Shown here piece by piece: positions 1 through 9,325 of a stretch of DNA of 64,000 nt (the stretch's first letter is position 1; every line of letters begins with the position of its first letter). The translations under genes and the position numbers were made by a program. Origin of the DNA: an uncultured Draconibacterium sp. GTDB taxonomy: Bacteria; Bacteroidota; Bacteroidia; Bacteroidales; Prolixibacteraceae. Below the pieces are notes generated by a model. It saw nothing but the letters and a program-made list of their open reading frames with translations, made no database searches and was not told the DNA's origin. Where the stretch lies: the NCBI GenBank assembly GCA_947492175.1, contig CANLMQ010000025.1:1-64000 (forward strand), given 5' to 3'.

Positions 1-564
1 AACAATTGTTTTTGATGGTGTTGATACCTCCCGGAGTTCTTAACAAATTGTGGTTAGGTTTTTAGACAGTCTGACGGCTTATTGTAAAACAATTAATAGG
101 CTATAAATCTGGTTACAAACGAGACTAATTAAGGGAGTCAAACAGCCTTTCTCCCCCTATTAATTTTACAGTTAACTATTATGATTCTGAAAAATCTGAT
201 TCTCAAAACTAATAGAAAAGACAAAAAACTTGAATCAATAGAAAAATATTTCATAAATAATATAGTAGGATTATCAAATATTTTTGTTTTATATCATTAC
301 TACAAATATATGAACATCAATAAACATTAGGGAAAGTAGTAAGCGACAACAAAATACAATCCTGTGTAGCTACAAGTTTCAATTGTTATTCAATTTTATA
401 TCTTTGGTACAGCAAATAACTCAGTTGAAAATCAAGAGAGACTTTACCGAAAACAAAAATTTTCGACTTCTATAAGAATTTGATTTTTAAGCGCAGAAGA
501 AAATACAACATATGTGTATTAGGTCGGTAAACAGTATTCTATTTTTTATAAAAAAATCCTTTTC
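1..564. other. AT-rich intergenic stretch without a recognised gene
   Basis: This AT-rich stretch lies beyond the 3' end of the isomerase pseudogene. The only plus-strand reading frame starting with ATG that stands out is at 181-330 (49 codons, Lys/Asn/Ile-rich), and nothing in it looks like a known protein. A TAnnTTTG match on the plus strand (399-406) has no gene behind it. I see no convincing terminator. Confidence 0.5.
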
Positions 565-1416
565 TCACAACTCTTCAACAATTTTATCAAATACCTCAAT
601 ACATTGTTTGATGTCCAGAACCAAGTTGTTCCAGTTATTTTCGTATTCAATTGAGAAGAGACCTTTGAATCTCTGGCGATCTAACTCTTTCAGCATGGCT
701 TATACATTGCATACGCCACGGCCCCAAATTACATCGCGCTACTCGGCTTCCCCTTCTTCCTTCTCCTTCACATCCTTAAAATGTAACGATTTCAATCTGC
801 CTTCGTACTTTTTCAAGCCTTTCACAGGATCTAATCCCACACGCTTCCAGTGACCAACATCGGCACAGGCGCCTATGCGGTTGCTCAAGCCTTCAACGGC
901 CTTCAAAAACATTTCAGGTTTCCTGTAATTCGATGGCTTCGGGTGATTATGTATGGGCACATCAATGTTATACTTATTGGCCAACTCATCTATGTATTTA
1001 AGACACTCATAATCAGGCTCGCAAGTAATAGCTTTAATATCCATGTAATTGGCAAACTTAAACAACTGTTCCCACTCAGCTTCATCTTTACAAATAACAA
1101 CACCGCTGGCTATCAGTTTCACATTTTTCGATTTCGCATAAGCCAGAATCTTTTTTTGTTTTGCTTCGTCCATGCGAAAATCCATCGTGCCTTCCATATC
1201 GCCACCCAATTTTTGTCCATAATAGAATTCTGCATAGCTCAATCCCAACTCGGCAGTTTTATCAATGGCCTCCTGGAAAGTAAACAAATGAAAACTGGCG
1301 GTTTGAACGCCCAGTTTCCAATCATGTTTTTTTGATTTCTCTACCCCAACACTACTTTTGACACAAATCAAAACTAGTACTATCAAATGGGCTGTGTGCT
1401 TTTTTATCCGATTCAT
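565..1416 (-). pseudogene. Sugar phosphate isomerase/epimerase, broken second copy
   Basis: This is a duplicate of the intact gene at 8397-9248. The two copies align from start to stop without an indel, at a constant offset of 7,832 bases, and 198 of the first 225 residues are identical. Here the frame is broken twice. The Gln codon after the GEAE motif is TAG (near 739-741), and a Glu codon in CNVEAML has become TAA (near 699). The homologous stop is a TGA at 565-567. The remaining open frame (739-1416) would give 225 residues without the last part of the TIM barrel. The usual QTYSF motif near the N-terminus is QTASF here, another sign of relaxed selection. It is the last gene of PUL A. The family is a xylose-isomerase-like TIM barrel, secreted in this case because it starts with a signal peptide. 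Read-through is possible but unlikely with two stops. Confidence 0.9.
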
Positions 1417-1475
1417 ATGTTTTTTTTTGTTATCAATTAGTAGAATTGGCTTTTAGTTGGTCTCGAAATCCAATT

Positions 1476-2735
1476 CTACAAACGTGTTACTTTTAGTTTT
1501 TTCCATAATACCTTAATACCGCCACCATCGTGGATTTGAAGAGCAATACGCCCCTGACCTTTCCCAATTTTTTCATCGCTAAATTTAACCATCTCGTATC
1601 CATTTAACCAGGTTTGTACATCATTTCCAACAACTTTAATTCTTAATGTATTCCAATCTCCAGTTATCAGGTGATCTTCTTTTTCTTTCGGAATCTGGAT
1701 TAACCATCCGCGACCGTAAGATTCATAGATACCCCCGGTACCATAGCCGTGTGGAGCGACTTCTACTTGCCAGCCATTTACTTTTGCAACCGGCTCCACA
1801 AACGAGCGAATAAAAACTCCTGAGTTGCCATTAGCTTCCTGCTTAAAATCAACAGTCAAATCAAAATCGTCGTAATAACTTGTGGTAGCCAAGTATCCAT
1901 ATCCTTTTTCCGGGCTGTTTTCACAAACCAGCAAACCGTCTTCCACATACCATTTTTCCTCGCCATAGGCTTCCCATCCTTTCAGATCGACACCATTAAA
2001 AAGCTCTACTTTTTCTGTTTTTTTAGGCAATTCTTTAATCTTTATGTTTCGGAACCAAGCTGGATAACCATGATCTTGCAAACAAAATACTCCTTTGTGA
2101 GCCAAACCGTATTCCGGCATATCTTCCCATTTTCCACTATTTCGACGCTCGAACCAATCGTCGTTCCAGGCTTCAAACTCAATAGTTTTTTCACCGTTCA
2201 TCCAATATTCTACATGTCCGTTATCGAATACAATTTTTGAGGTATTCCAATCTCCAACTGGATTAATGTGAAGTTTTGATTTATCGGGTAGGTACATAGC
2301 GTAATCGGCTCCACATTTTTGCCATTCTTCCAGCGGTTGTTCGAAACCTTCGTTGTCTATTAACTGATACTCAGGTCCGGTTACATAAGGTACTTTAAAC
2401 TTTGGATTTTCCACAACGTGATAGAGCATACCACTGTTTCCTCCCTGAGAAATTTTCCAATCCCAGGTCAAGATAAAATTTTCATACTGTTTGTCTGTTA
2501 CGATATAGCCACTTTCGTCACTACCGTGACCCTCTGCTTTAATCAGGCCTTCTTCAACGATCCATGGTCCAGTGAGCTCTGTATCATTGTAGTCGCGCCA
2601 GCCGTTCAGCGTTTCTCCATCAAACAAGAGAGTCCATCCATCTGCCTTTTCAGCTTCAGTTAAAACGTTTTGTTCTGTAGAGCAGCTTATAACAAATAAT
2701 ACAGCACTTAAAAAAAATAAACTCGGAACTTTCAT
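1476..2735 (-). CDS. Lipoprotein with two DUF1080 (3-keto-disaccharide hydrolase) domains
   Basis: A 419-residue lipoprotein: the signal peptide ends in a lipobox with Cys at residue 18 (VISCS). It carries two successive DUF1080 (concanavalin-like jelly-roll) domains, about residues 30-235 and 240-418. The first begins GWTLLFDGETLNGW and the second VELFNGVDLKGWEAYG. Each contains the family's GNSGM/GNSGV turn and a late AWFRNIKIKEL or IKVLWKKLKV strand. DUF1080 proteins include hydrolases or lyases that split 3-keto-glycosides made by Gfo/Idh/MocA dehydrogenases. Three such dehydrogenases lie upstream, so a role in cleaving an oxidised glycoside in the periplasm or at the cell surface is a reasonable inference. 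A single-domain relative is at 51780-52535. Whether both domains are catalytic cannot be told from sequence. Confidence 0.85.
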   Translation of the reverse strand: MKVPSLFFLSAVLFVISCSTEQNVLTEAEKADGWTLLFDGETLNGWRDYNDTELTGPWIVEEGLIKAEGHGSDESGYIVTDKQYENFILTWDWKISQGGNSGMLYHVVENPKFKVPYVTGPEYQLIDNEGFEQPLEEWQKCGADYAMYLPDKSKLHINPVGDWNTSKIVFDNGHVEYWMNGEKTIEFEAWNDDWFERRNSGKWEDMPEYGLAHKGVFCLQDHGYPAWFRNIKIKELPKKTEKVELFNGVDLKGWEAYGEEKWYVEDGLLVCENSPEKGYGYLATTSYYDDFDLTVDFKQEANGNSGVFIRSFVEPVAKVNGWQVEVAPHGYGTGGIYESYGRGWLIQIPKEKEDHLITGDWNTLRIKVVGNDVQTWLNGYEMVKFSDEKIGKGQGRIALQIHDGGGIKVLWKKLKVTRL

Positions 2736-3162
2736 TCTTATAAATATTAATTGGTTATTGGTTTATATGCAACCATCCTGATAAATTGCTCAAAGGAAGA
2801 AGCAACTTCAGGTTAGTTACATCGATTACTATCATTTTTCTTAGTGTTACATTCTTTTTTGTATCAAGGAGTAACCTTTACTTTTTTATCTAGATAAAAA
2901 ACACATGCTTTAATTTTCCGCATTAAATCTTGAGTAAAATCCGCAATAAATGAATCCCTATGTGTTGGGACATATTTTGTTTTATGATCCACACAACTAA
3001 ACGAACTGCTACTCCAGAGAGAGTTCAAGGATTCAAATAAGAGCCAAGTGAAAAGCCAGACAACAGTACTGAAAGACATCATCTGGCTTTATCTACTAAA
3101 ACTAACTATTATACTCCATGCGTAAGTGTCAAAACATTATTAATTGCATGTTACGATTTATT
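2736..3162. other. Spacer inside PUL A with a weak stem-loop
   Basis: This gap of 427 bases separates susD from the DUF1080 gene. It holds one clear inverted repeat, 3052-3060 with 3082-3090 (AAAGCCAGA/TCTGGCTTT, loop of 21). On the minus strand the repeat is followed by a short, interrupted T tract. It sits 73-111 bases after the susD stop, so it may be a weak terminator or mRNA 3'-end protector that lowers expression of the downstream genes. A 72-codon open frame at 2864-3082 does not look like a protein. Confidence 0.4.
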
Positions 3163-4653
3163 TTATTCATAAATATTCTGTTCTAATCCCTCGATCTGCT
3201 CAACCTCTGTTGCAGGTTTAGCTAACCACGCATACTTCTGATTAATGTGAGGGTATTCAGTTCCTTTTACTTCAACAAGCATCTCTCGACGTACCAGATC
3301 GAACCACCTTTTATCCTCAAAAGCCAGCTCCCATGCTCTTTCGTTGATTACTGCTTTATCAAAATCCTCAGTTGAAAGACCAACTGGTAAATCGGCAGAT
3401 ATATTAGCAATGATAATATCTAATTTCAATGCCCTTCTACGTATTTTATTAATAGCCTCATAAGCAGAAGAAGTGGCTCCATTTGTTTGGTTTTCTGCCT
3501 CAGCAAATATTAATAATACATCAGCAAAACGCATATGCACATATGAGGCATAGCCACTTATATTTGCTCCTGAAAGATTGGTTCCTTCATATCCAATTAC
3601 ACTCTCACCTGCATCTCTGTATTTCGCGACAAAGGGTACTGCAACATCGTCAGGAAATGAAGTACCATCAGGCCAACTCGTAGTAAACGAGATATCTTTT
3701 CTGTAGCCTTCCGGGAATTTATTGTAGAAACCAGCCTCACTATTGTAGTTTCCCCATCCACCTTCTTTTGGATGACGTGTAGAATGATGATAATGACTTC
3801 CAAAGTCATTTGGCCAAACACCTGGAACACCTTTAAAAAAGAATATATATTCAGAATTTGTCAAGTTGTTTTTTTCAAGCCATAAATCCTTAAAGTCTGG
3901 CTCCAAACTATATGGCCCTTGATCAATAACTTCCTTGGCTTTATCTCGTGCTAACACATAGGCTGTTTTATCTTTTAAAGGCCATCCTGCCATTGTTAAG
4001 TAAACTTTGGACAAAAGAGACTTTGCTGCCCACTTTGTTGGTCTAATGCGTTCGGGGAAACTTCCTGGCAGACTTGTTTCTGCATCTTTTAGGTCTTGCA
4101 CAATTAGATTATAAATGTCTACAACAGGTGATTGTCCCACTTTATCTGCATTAGGCTGGTTCTCTGTTGTAATTATTGGAACTTCACCAAAATATTGCGT
4201 TAACTGAAAAAATGCAAAAGCTCGCCAGAATTTAGCCTGACCTACCAGGTTCCCTAACTTTTCTTCACTAATTCCTTTTGAATTTTCAGCATTGCTGATT
4301 AGTGCATTGGCATTGTTAATAGTTTGATAATGAATTTTCCATAATCCAGCAACTATCCCATCATTAGGGTTTGGATTGAACCTTTCAAATGCAGCAAACA
4401 CATCGTGTGGGGTTCCAATATCATCAGCTCCTGCACCAGGAATTGCAACTGCACCAAAGTCAAATGTATATCCAGACCAAGCTTGCCACAAAGGAGCAGT
4501 AACACCTATTAAAGCAGCATCAAAATCTGATTCTGTTTGGTAAAAAATTTCCGGAGACAATGTCCCCACAGGGATTTCTTCCAGATCAACACAAGCATTA
4601 AATAAAATCAGAGATAATGCTGTAAATAGTATGTATTTATAACTTTTTTTCAT
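3163..4653 (-). CDS. SusD/RagB family outer-membrane lipoprotein (PUL A)
   Basis: A 496-residue surface glycan-binding lipoprotein. The signal peptide ends at a lipobox (LFNACVDLEE, Cys 21), and the acidic residues after the cysteine fit the Bacteroidota export signal for surface lipoproteins. The N-terminal SusD-like region (FYQTESDFDAALIG, then LWKIHYQTINNANALI and AKFWRAFAFFQLTQYFGEVPI) and the C-terminal RagB part (FADVLLIFAEAEN, then NERAWELAFEDKRWFDLVR) are all present. SusD proteins close over the extracellular mouth of their SusC partner, which is encoded 10 bases upstream (4664-7912), so the two are co-transcribed. Ligand specificity cannot be inferred from sequence. Confidence 0.95.
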   Translation of the reverse strand: MKKSYKYILFTALSLILFNACVDLEEIPVGTLSPEIFYQTESDFDAALIGVTAPLWQAWSGYTFDFGAVAIPGAGADDIGTPHDVFAAFERFNPNPNDGIVAGLWKIHYQTINNANALISNAENSKGISEEKLGNLVGQAKFWRAFAFFQLTQYFGEVPIITTENQPNADKVGQSPVVDIYNLIVQDLKDAETSLPGSFPERIRPTKWAAKSLLSKVYLTMAGWPLKDKTAYVLARDKAKEVIDQGPYSLEPDFKDLWLEKNNLTNSEYIFFFKGVPGVWPNDFGSHYHHSTRHPKEGGWGNYNSEAGFYNKFPEGYRKDISFTTSWPDGTSFPDDVAVPFVAKYRDAGESVIGYEGTNLSGANISGYASYVHMRFADVLLIFAEAENQTNGATSSAYEAINKIRRRALKLDIIIANISADLPVGLSTEDFDKAVINERAWELAFEDKRWFDLVRREMLVEVKGTEYPHINQKYAWLAKPATEVEQIEGLEQNIYE

Positions 4654-4663
4654 TTCAATAATT

Positions 4664-7600
4664 TTAAAAGGTAATGTTTAAACCAAATGTATATATCTTT
4701 TGGGATGGGAATGATGCTAAATCTATTCCACCAAACGTATCAACGCTGGTACTGGCTTCCGGATCATAACCGGAATAGTCTGTTAAGGTGAACAAATTAG
4801 TGCCATTAAAATATATTCGAGCCGATCCAATTCCTAATGAAGAAACTACGTAACTGGGCAAGTTATAGCCTAAGTTAATTGTTTTCAATCTAAAGTAGGA
4901 AGCATCTTCAATCCATCGACTTGAATTCCGTAATGGAAATGAACTGTACCCTGTAAATGATGGTACATTTGTATTTTCGTTGTCGGTTGACCACCTGTTC
5001 AAGATTTTTGTACTAGTAGCATCAGCATCATTTGAGGTAGTTTCTACCCTTTGACGAGCAACATTAAAATTTTCTTTTCCTTGTACTCCTTGAATAAATA
5101 CGCTCAATTCAAATCCCTTATAATTTAAAGTATTATTCCATCCAAAAGTAAAATCTGGTTGTGCATTCCCTATATTCACAATATCCTTGGCATCAATTAC
5201 TTTATCTCCATTTTGGTCAACAAATTTTGGTGCTCCGGGGAAGAAAGCTACACCTCCACTTGAGTATTGTGAAGCTTCAGTTGCTTCGGATGATTTCCAT
5301 ACTCCGACATATTCATACCCCCGGAATAACCCCAAAGGTTGTCCCTCTTCCAACCAAATAGAATTTTCAAATCCGGCCACAGGAGCATTACCTATTGACA
5401 TTTCTGTTACATCTCCTAAATCAACCACATTATTTCTATTAATATTTAATATGGCGCCGGTTTTCCATAAAAATTCTCCTTCCAAAGGAGTTGCACCTAT
5501 ATACAATTCAAATCCTTTGTTTTCAACTTTCCCAATATTTCTTAATATTTGAGTGCTTCCAGAAGTATTTGGAAGGTTAGCTAGTTGCAAAAGATCTTCA
5601 GTCTGTTTATTATAATAGTCAAATATTGTTTGAATTTTCCCATCAAAGAAGTAAGCATCAAAACCAACATTTAACTGGGTTGTGGTTTCCCATTTCAAAT
5701 CAGGATTAGCTGCACGGGTGGAGATATTCACCCCTGTTGTATTAGTAAGACCATTAATAGGAAATGTAGCCGTTCCTCCGGCATTTAGCATGGGCAATGA
5801 GGTATAAGGAGCAATAGCCTGGTTGCCAACAACTCCCCAACTAGTCCTTACCTTTAAATTTGTTAACACCTCACTAGAACTCATAAAATCTTCTTCTGTC
5901 ACATTCCATCCTAAGGCAGCAGAAGGGAAAAATGCCCTCTTATTATTTGCACCAAAAACAGAAGCACCATCTGACCTTGCCGTGAGGGTTAACAAATATC
6001 TTCCATCAAAACCATAATTAATCCTTCCCATATAAGATAATAATGTTCTTTTTTTTCTGCTTGATCTTGGAGGAAAGAAAATAGCTCCCACACCAATATT
6101 ATCAAATGTACCAGTATTTAATAACGAACCTTTCGCTCCAATTGAGGATTCATTGATTTCTTCAAATTGTTGCTCAAAAACTCCGGTAAGCGTAATACTA
6201 TGTTTGTTTACATCCTTTTTGTATGTTAACATATTAGTATTCTGTAGGGTCATAAATCTCCCATTCAAGATTGTTGCATTCTCTTCTCCGTAATTCTGGG
6301 CAACCTTAGCGTTATTAAAGCTGTTATGCTCAAAATCAAATGATCGATATCCACCCATCAGATTCAGCGTAAGACCATCTGCAATCTGATATTCAATATC
6401 AGCACTAATTGAAACAGTATTGTCAAAATTTTCTACAACAGGCTCTACAGCTTGCCCTAAAGGATTATAATTAAGTGTTGTACCATAACCACCTTGTGGA
6501 AGGGAATAATTACCTTCTACATCATAAACAGGTATTACAGGAGCAAATAACTGAGCAGAATAAATAGCACTACCAACTAAATCATTTTGTTCTGTTGGAT
6601 GATCAATCTCTTTTGCCAGATAAGCATTCAAACGAGCTTTCAGCTTATCATTGAATTTAAAACACAAGTTAGGTCTTATGGCATAACGTGTATATGACGA
6701 ATTTCTTACAATACCTGTTTGATCAACATATTCACCAGAAAGATAATATGAGAATTTCTCATTGGAACCACCTATTCCTATATGATGATTCTGAGTAAAT
6801 CCACTTCTATATATTTCATCTTGCCAATCCGTTCCTCCATTAGTTCTAAATCCCGCTATTTCTGAATCACTAAAAATAGCAGATCCTCCTAATTCTACTC
6901 TGTTTGCATTTACTGTTTCTGCATACTGCGCTGCATTCATCAAGTCCAACTTTTTTGCAATCGTGTGGTATTTCAAGAAACTACTATAAGTAACAGTAGC
7001 CTTTTCTGAATCTCCTTTTTTTGTTGTGATCAATACAACACCATTGGCACCACGTGAACCATAAATTGCAGTCGCTGATGCATCTTTTAACACTTCTATT
7101 GATTTTATATCATTGGGATTAATCTTATTCAATGAGTTACCCACAAAACCATCAACAACAATAAGAGGATTATTCCCCCCTTGAATAGAGTTAGCCCCTC
7201 TGATTCGAATAGTTGTTTTACCATTTGGAGCTGCATCATTATTTTGTATTTCAACACCAGCAATACGTCCCTGAAGTGCCTGGTCAACACGTGCGACAGG
7301 TAATTCGTGAAGTTCTTTACTACTAATTGAAGCTACAGAACCAGTGATATCACTTTTTCTCTGAGTACCATATCCTACAGCTACTACTTCTTCAAGACCA
7401 ACCGCATCCATTCTCATTTGAACATCAAGAATTGTTCTGCCTCCAATTACAATTTCTTGTGTAAGCATCCCTACGAAGGAGAATACCAGAATTGCATCTT
7501 CCGAGATATTAGAAATGGAGTATTTCCCATCCACATCTGTTACCGTTCCTGTGGTGGTTCCCTTAATCAGAACGGTTACTCCAGGCAATGTCTGTCCGAA

Positions 7601-7912
7601 TTCATCGGTTACAATTCCGGAAATGGAGCTTTTTTGTTGCCATACTTGTGATTCTCCTTCTCGTTTTTCATCAATAAGATTTTCGTCATACACAGAACAA
7701 AACTCACTTTGTTTTTCAATACTATTAAAAACCTCTTTAACAGTGGCTTTACGCATATTTAAATTCAGCATTTGGGTTTTAGAATAACTTTTTTTAGCTA
7801 AAACACCTGACACCGAAACCAAGAATAGTAATATCGTTAGTTTCATTACTTTCAATAATTTGATCAGACTGGAAAACATATTTTCCCGGTCATAACAGAT
7901 TTTTTTTTTCAT
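4664..7912 (-). CDS. SusC/RagA TonB-linked outer-membrane transporter (PUL A)
   Basis: A 1,082-residue TonB-dependent transporter. After a signal peptide (hydrophobic core about residues 24-38) comes a stretch resembling the first half of an STN domain (about 50-80) that stops early. Next are a carboxypeptidase-D-like repeat (GIVTDEFGQTLPGVTVLIKG, from about 100), the plug with its EEVVAVGYGTQ motif, and a 22-strand-type barrel ending in a terminal Phe (GLNITF). It works with the SusD just downstream to import oligosaccharide. Unlike the SusC proteins of PULs B and C, it has no ECF-sigma/FecR pair upstream, and its STN domain is incomplete. It is therefore probably not a signal transducer. 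The start at 7912 is supported by the MKKK start context, which is the same as in the other two susC genes. Confidence 0.95.
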   Translation of the reverse strand: MKKKICYDRENMFSSLIKLLKVMKLTILLFLVSVSGVLAKKSYSKTQMLNLNMRKATVKEVFNSIEKQSEFCSVYDENLIDEKREGESQVWQQKSSISGIVTDEFGQTLPGVTVLIKGTTTGTVTDVDGKYSISNISEDAILVFSFVGMLTQEIVIGGRTILDVQMRMDAVGLEEVVAVGYGTQRKSDITGSVASISSKELHELPVARVDQALQGRIAGVEIQNNDAAPNGKTTIRIRGANSIQGGNNPLIVVDGFVGNSLNKINPNDIKSIEVLKDASATAIYGSRGANGVVLITTKKGDSEKATVTYSSFLKYHTIAKKLDLMNAAQYAETVNANRVELGGSAIFSDSEIAGFRTNGGTDWQDEIYRSGFTQNHHIGIGGSNEKFSYYLSGEYVDQTGIVRNSSYTRYAIRPNLCFKFNDKLKARLNAYLAKEIDHPTEQNDLVGSAIYSAQLFAPVIPVYDVEGNYSLPQGGYGTTLNYNPLGQAVEPVVENFDNTVSISADIEYQIADGLTLNLMGGYRSFDFEHNSFNNAKVAQNYGEENATILNGRFMTLQNTNMLTYKKDVNKHSITLTGVFEQQFEEINESSIGAKGSLLNTGTFDNIGVGAIFFPPRSSRKKRTLLSYMGRINYGFDGRYLLTLTARSDGASVFGANNKRAFFPSAALGWNVTEEDFMSSSEVLTNLKVRTSWGVVGNQAIAPYTSLPMLNAGGTATFPINGLTNTTGVNISTRAANPDLKWETTTQLNVGFDAYFFDGKIQTIFDYYNKQTEDLLQLANLPNTSGSTQILRNIGKVENKGFELYIGATPLEGEFLWKTGAILNINRNNVVDLGDVTEMSIGNAPVAGFENSIWLEEGQPLGLFRGYEYVGVWKSSEATEASQYSSGGVAFFPGAPKFVDQNGDKVIDAKDIVNIGNAQPDFTFGWNNTLNYKGFELSVFIQGVQGKENFNVARQRVETTSNDADATSTKILNRWSTDNENTNVPSFTGYSSFPLRNSSRWIEDASYFRLKTINLGYNLPSYVVSSLGIGSARIYFNGTNLFTLTDYSGYDPEASTSVDTFGGIDLASFPSQKIYTFGLNITF

Positions 7913-7925
7913 ACTTTTGTGTTGT

Positions 7926-8013
7926 TTTATTTAGATATGGCCCTGTAAATTGAAGCGTACAGGGTGATTTCACTATCTTCGGGGAAATGTTGGAAGCATT
8001 TCCCTGTTGTTTT
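7926..8013 (+). ncRNA. Candidate cis-antisense sRNA over the susC-A leader
   Basis: On the strand opposite susC-A, a TACTTTTG motif (7912-7919, fits the Bacteroidota -7 box TAnnTTTG) starts at the base complementary to the first base of the susC start codon. It is followed by a small hairpin (7941-7946 with 7959-7964) and a terminator-like hairpin (7982-7989 with 7997-8004, GGGAAATG/CATTTCCC) with the tail TGTTGTTTT. No good -33 box is visible. The predicted transcript is about 88 bases. The same layout occurs at the other two susC genes in this window. Confidence 0.4.
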
Positions 8014-8396
8014 AATATAAATTAGTTTCTATTCATGTGAGAATTAATATAAGTCTATTTCTTACACACTTTTCTCCTATTAATATTCTCTACATCCTCC
8101 AATTATTTACAATTCCCGTGCAACTTCGTAGACTCTATGTATCTAAGAAAATTGATAGCTCCAGTAGAGGGTAAGGTAGGAACTAAAAAAGTTAACAGAA
8201 AAGAACCAAAGGGACATTGTTCTCCCTACAAGCTAAGTCGAAAATCAGGATTCGTAAACCAAGTGAGATATATCTGAGTTCTGTTAACACATCGGTTTTC
8301 ATTTGCGAATCACCTTCCTTCTGTTGTGTGCAATACGAAACACACACAACAGAAAGAAGCGTAATACGAACAAGTAACCTGCTAAGTTTGACGATT
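8014..8396. other. Spacer upstream of PUL A with a 12-bp perfect stem-loop
   Basis: The spacer lies between the intact isomerase gene and the susC-A leader. A perfect inverted repeat, 8319-8330 with 8343-8354 (TTCTGTTGTGTG/CACACAACAGAA, 12-base loop), lies 43-78 bases past the isomerase stop. Neither side has a long T run, so it is an imperfect terminator or an RNA 3'-end structure. No TAnnTTTG motif for a minus-strand susC promoter was found here, so PUL A may depend partly on read-through. Confidence 0.5.
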
Positions 8397-9248
8397 CTAC
8401 ATTCCGGTTACAATCTCGTCAAATACCCCAATGCATTGTTTGATGTCCGGAACCGAGTTGTTCCAGTTATGTTCGTATTCAATTGAGAAGAGACCTTTGA
8501 ATCTCTGGCGATCTAACTCTTTCAGCATGGCTTCTACATTGCATACGCCACGGCCCCAAATTACATCGTGCTGCTCGGCTTCCCCTTCTTCCTTCTCCTT
8601 CACATCCTTAAAATGTAACGATTTCAATCTGCCTTCGTACTTTTTCAAGCCTTCCACAGGATCTAATCCCATACGCTTCCAGTGACCAACATCGGCACAG
8701 GCGCCTATGCGGTTGCTCAAGCCTTCAACGGCCTTCAAAAACATTTCAGGCTTCCAATAATTCGATGGCTTCGGGTGATTATGTATGGCCACATCAATAT
8801 TATACTTATTGGCCAGCTCATCTATGTATTTAAGATACTTATACTCAGGCTCGCAAGTAATAATTTTAATATCCATGTTATTGGCAAACTTAAACAACTG
8901 TTCCCACTCAGCTTCATCTTTACAAATAACAACACCGCTGGCTATCAGTTTCACATTTTTCGATTTCGCATAAGCCAGAATCTTTTTTTGTTTTGCTTCG
9001 TCCATGCAAAAATCCATCGTGCCTTCCATGTCGCCACCCAACTTTTGGCCATAATAGATTTCGGCATAATTCAGCCCCAGCTCGGCAATCTTGTCAATGG
9101 TTTCCTGGAAAGTAAACAAATGAAAACTGTAGGTTTGAACGCCCAATCTCCAATCACGCTTTTTCGATTTCTCTGCCCCTGTGCTACTCAAGCCACAAAG
9201 CAAAACCAGCACCAATAAAAGGCTTGTATATTTTTTTATTTGGTTCAT
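8397..9248 (-). CDS. Secreted sugar phosphate isomerase/epimerase (TIM barrel)
   Basis: A 283-residue protein of the xylose-isomerase-like TIM-barrel family. A signal peptide (about residues 1-25) is followed by LGVQTYSF, AEIYYGQ, ELANKYNIDVAIHNHPKP and IGACADVGHWKR, the strands that carry the metal-binding Glu/Asp/His residues, and by LHFKDV and LFSIEYEHNW near the end. Such periplasmic isomerases/epimerases commonly accompany Gfo/Idh dehydrogenases and DUF1080 proteins in Bacteroidota sugar clusters and probably act on keto-sugars. It follows the Gfo/Idh gene 9326-10825 on the same strand, 77 bases downstream. The degraded second copy is at 565-1416. The exact substrate is unknown. Confidence 0.85.
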   Translation of the reverse strand: MNQIKKYTSLLLVLVLLCGLSSTGAEKSKKRDWRLGVQTYSFHLFTFQETIDKIAELGLNYAEIYYGQKLGGDMEGTMDFCMDEAKQKKILAYAKSKNVKLIASGVVICKDEAEWEQLFKFANNMDIKIITCEPEYKYLKYIDELANKYNIDVAIHNHPKPSNYWKPEMFLKAVEGLSNRIGACADVGHWKRMGLDPVEGLKKYEGRLKSLHFKDVKEKEEGEAEQHDVIWGRGVCNVEAMLKELDRQRFKGLFSIEYEHNWNNSVPDIKQCIGVFDEIVTGM

Positions 9249-9325
9249 ATGTTAATTTTTCTTGCATAAAAACAAGAAGCAGGCTTTTCCCTGCCTCTTT
9301 TTGTAAAACTTAACTAAACTATCTA

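Noticed and set aside
181..330. A 49-codon plus-strand frame starting ATG in the left intergenic stretch
   Set aside because: Simple Lys/Asn/Ile-rich composition expected from AT-rich DNA; no promoter in the right place and no homologue recognised.
399..406. TATCTTTG promoter-like motif on the plus strand
   Set aside because: No -33 partner and no plus-strand gene or terminator behind it; chance match in AT-rich DNA.
850..1335. Long plus-strand frame opposite the isomerase pseudogene (and its twin at 8682-9218)
   Set aside because: Both are antisense shadows of the isomerase reading frame; they resemble each other only because the genes are duplicates.
2864..3082. A 72-codon minus-strand frame in the PUL A spacer
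   Set aside because: Ser/Trp-rich composition, no recognisable domain, and its start overlaps the stem-loop at 3052-3090; looks like chance.
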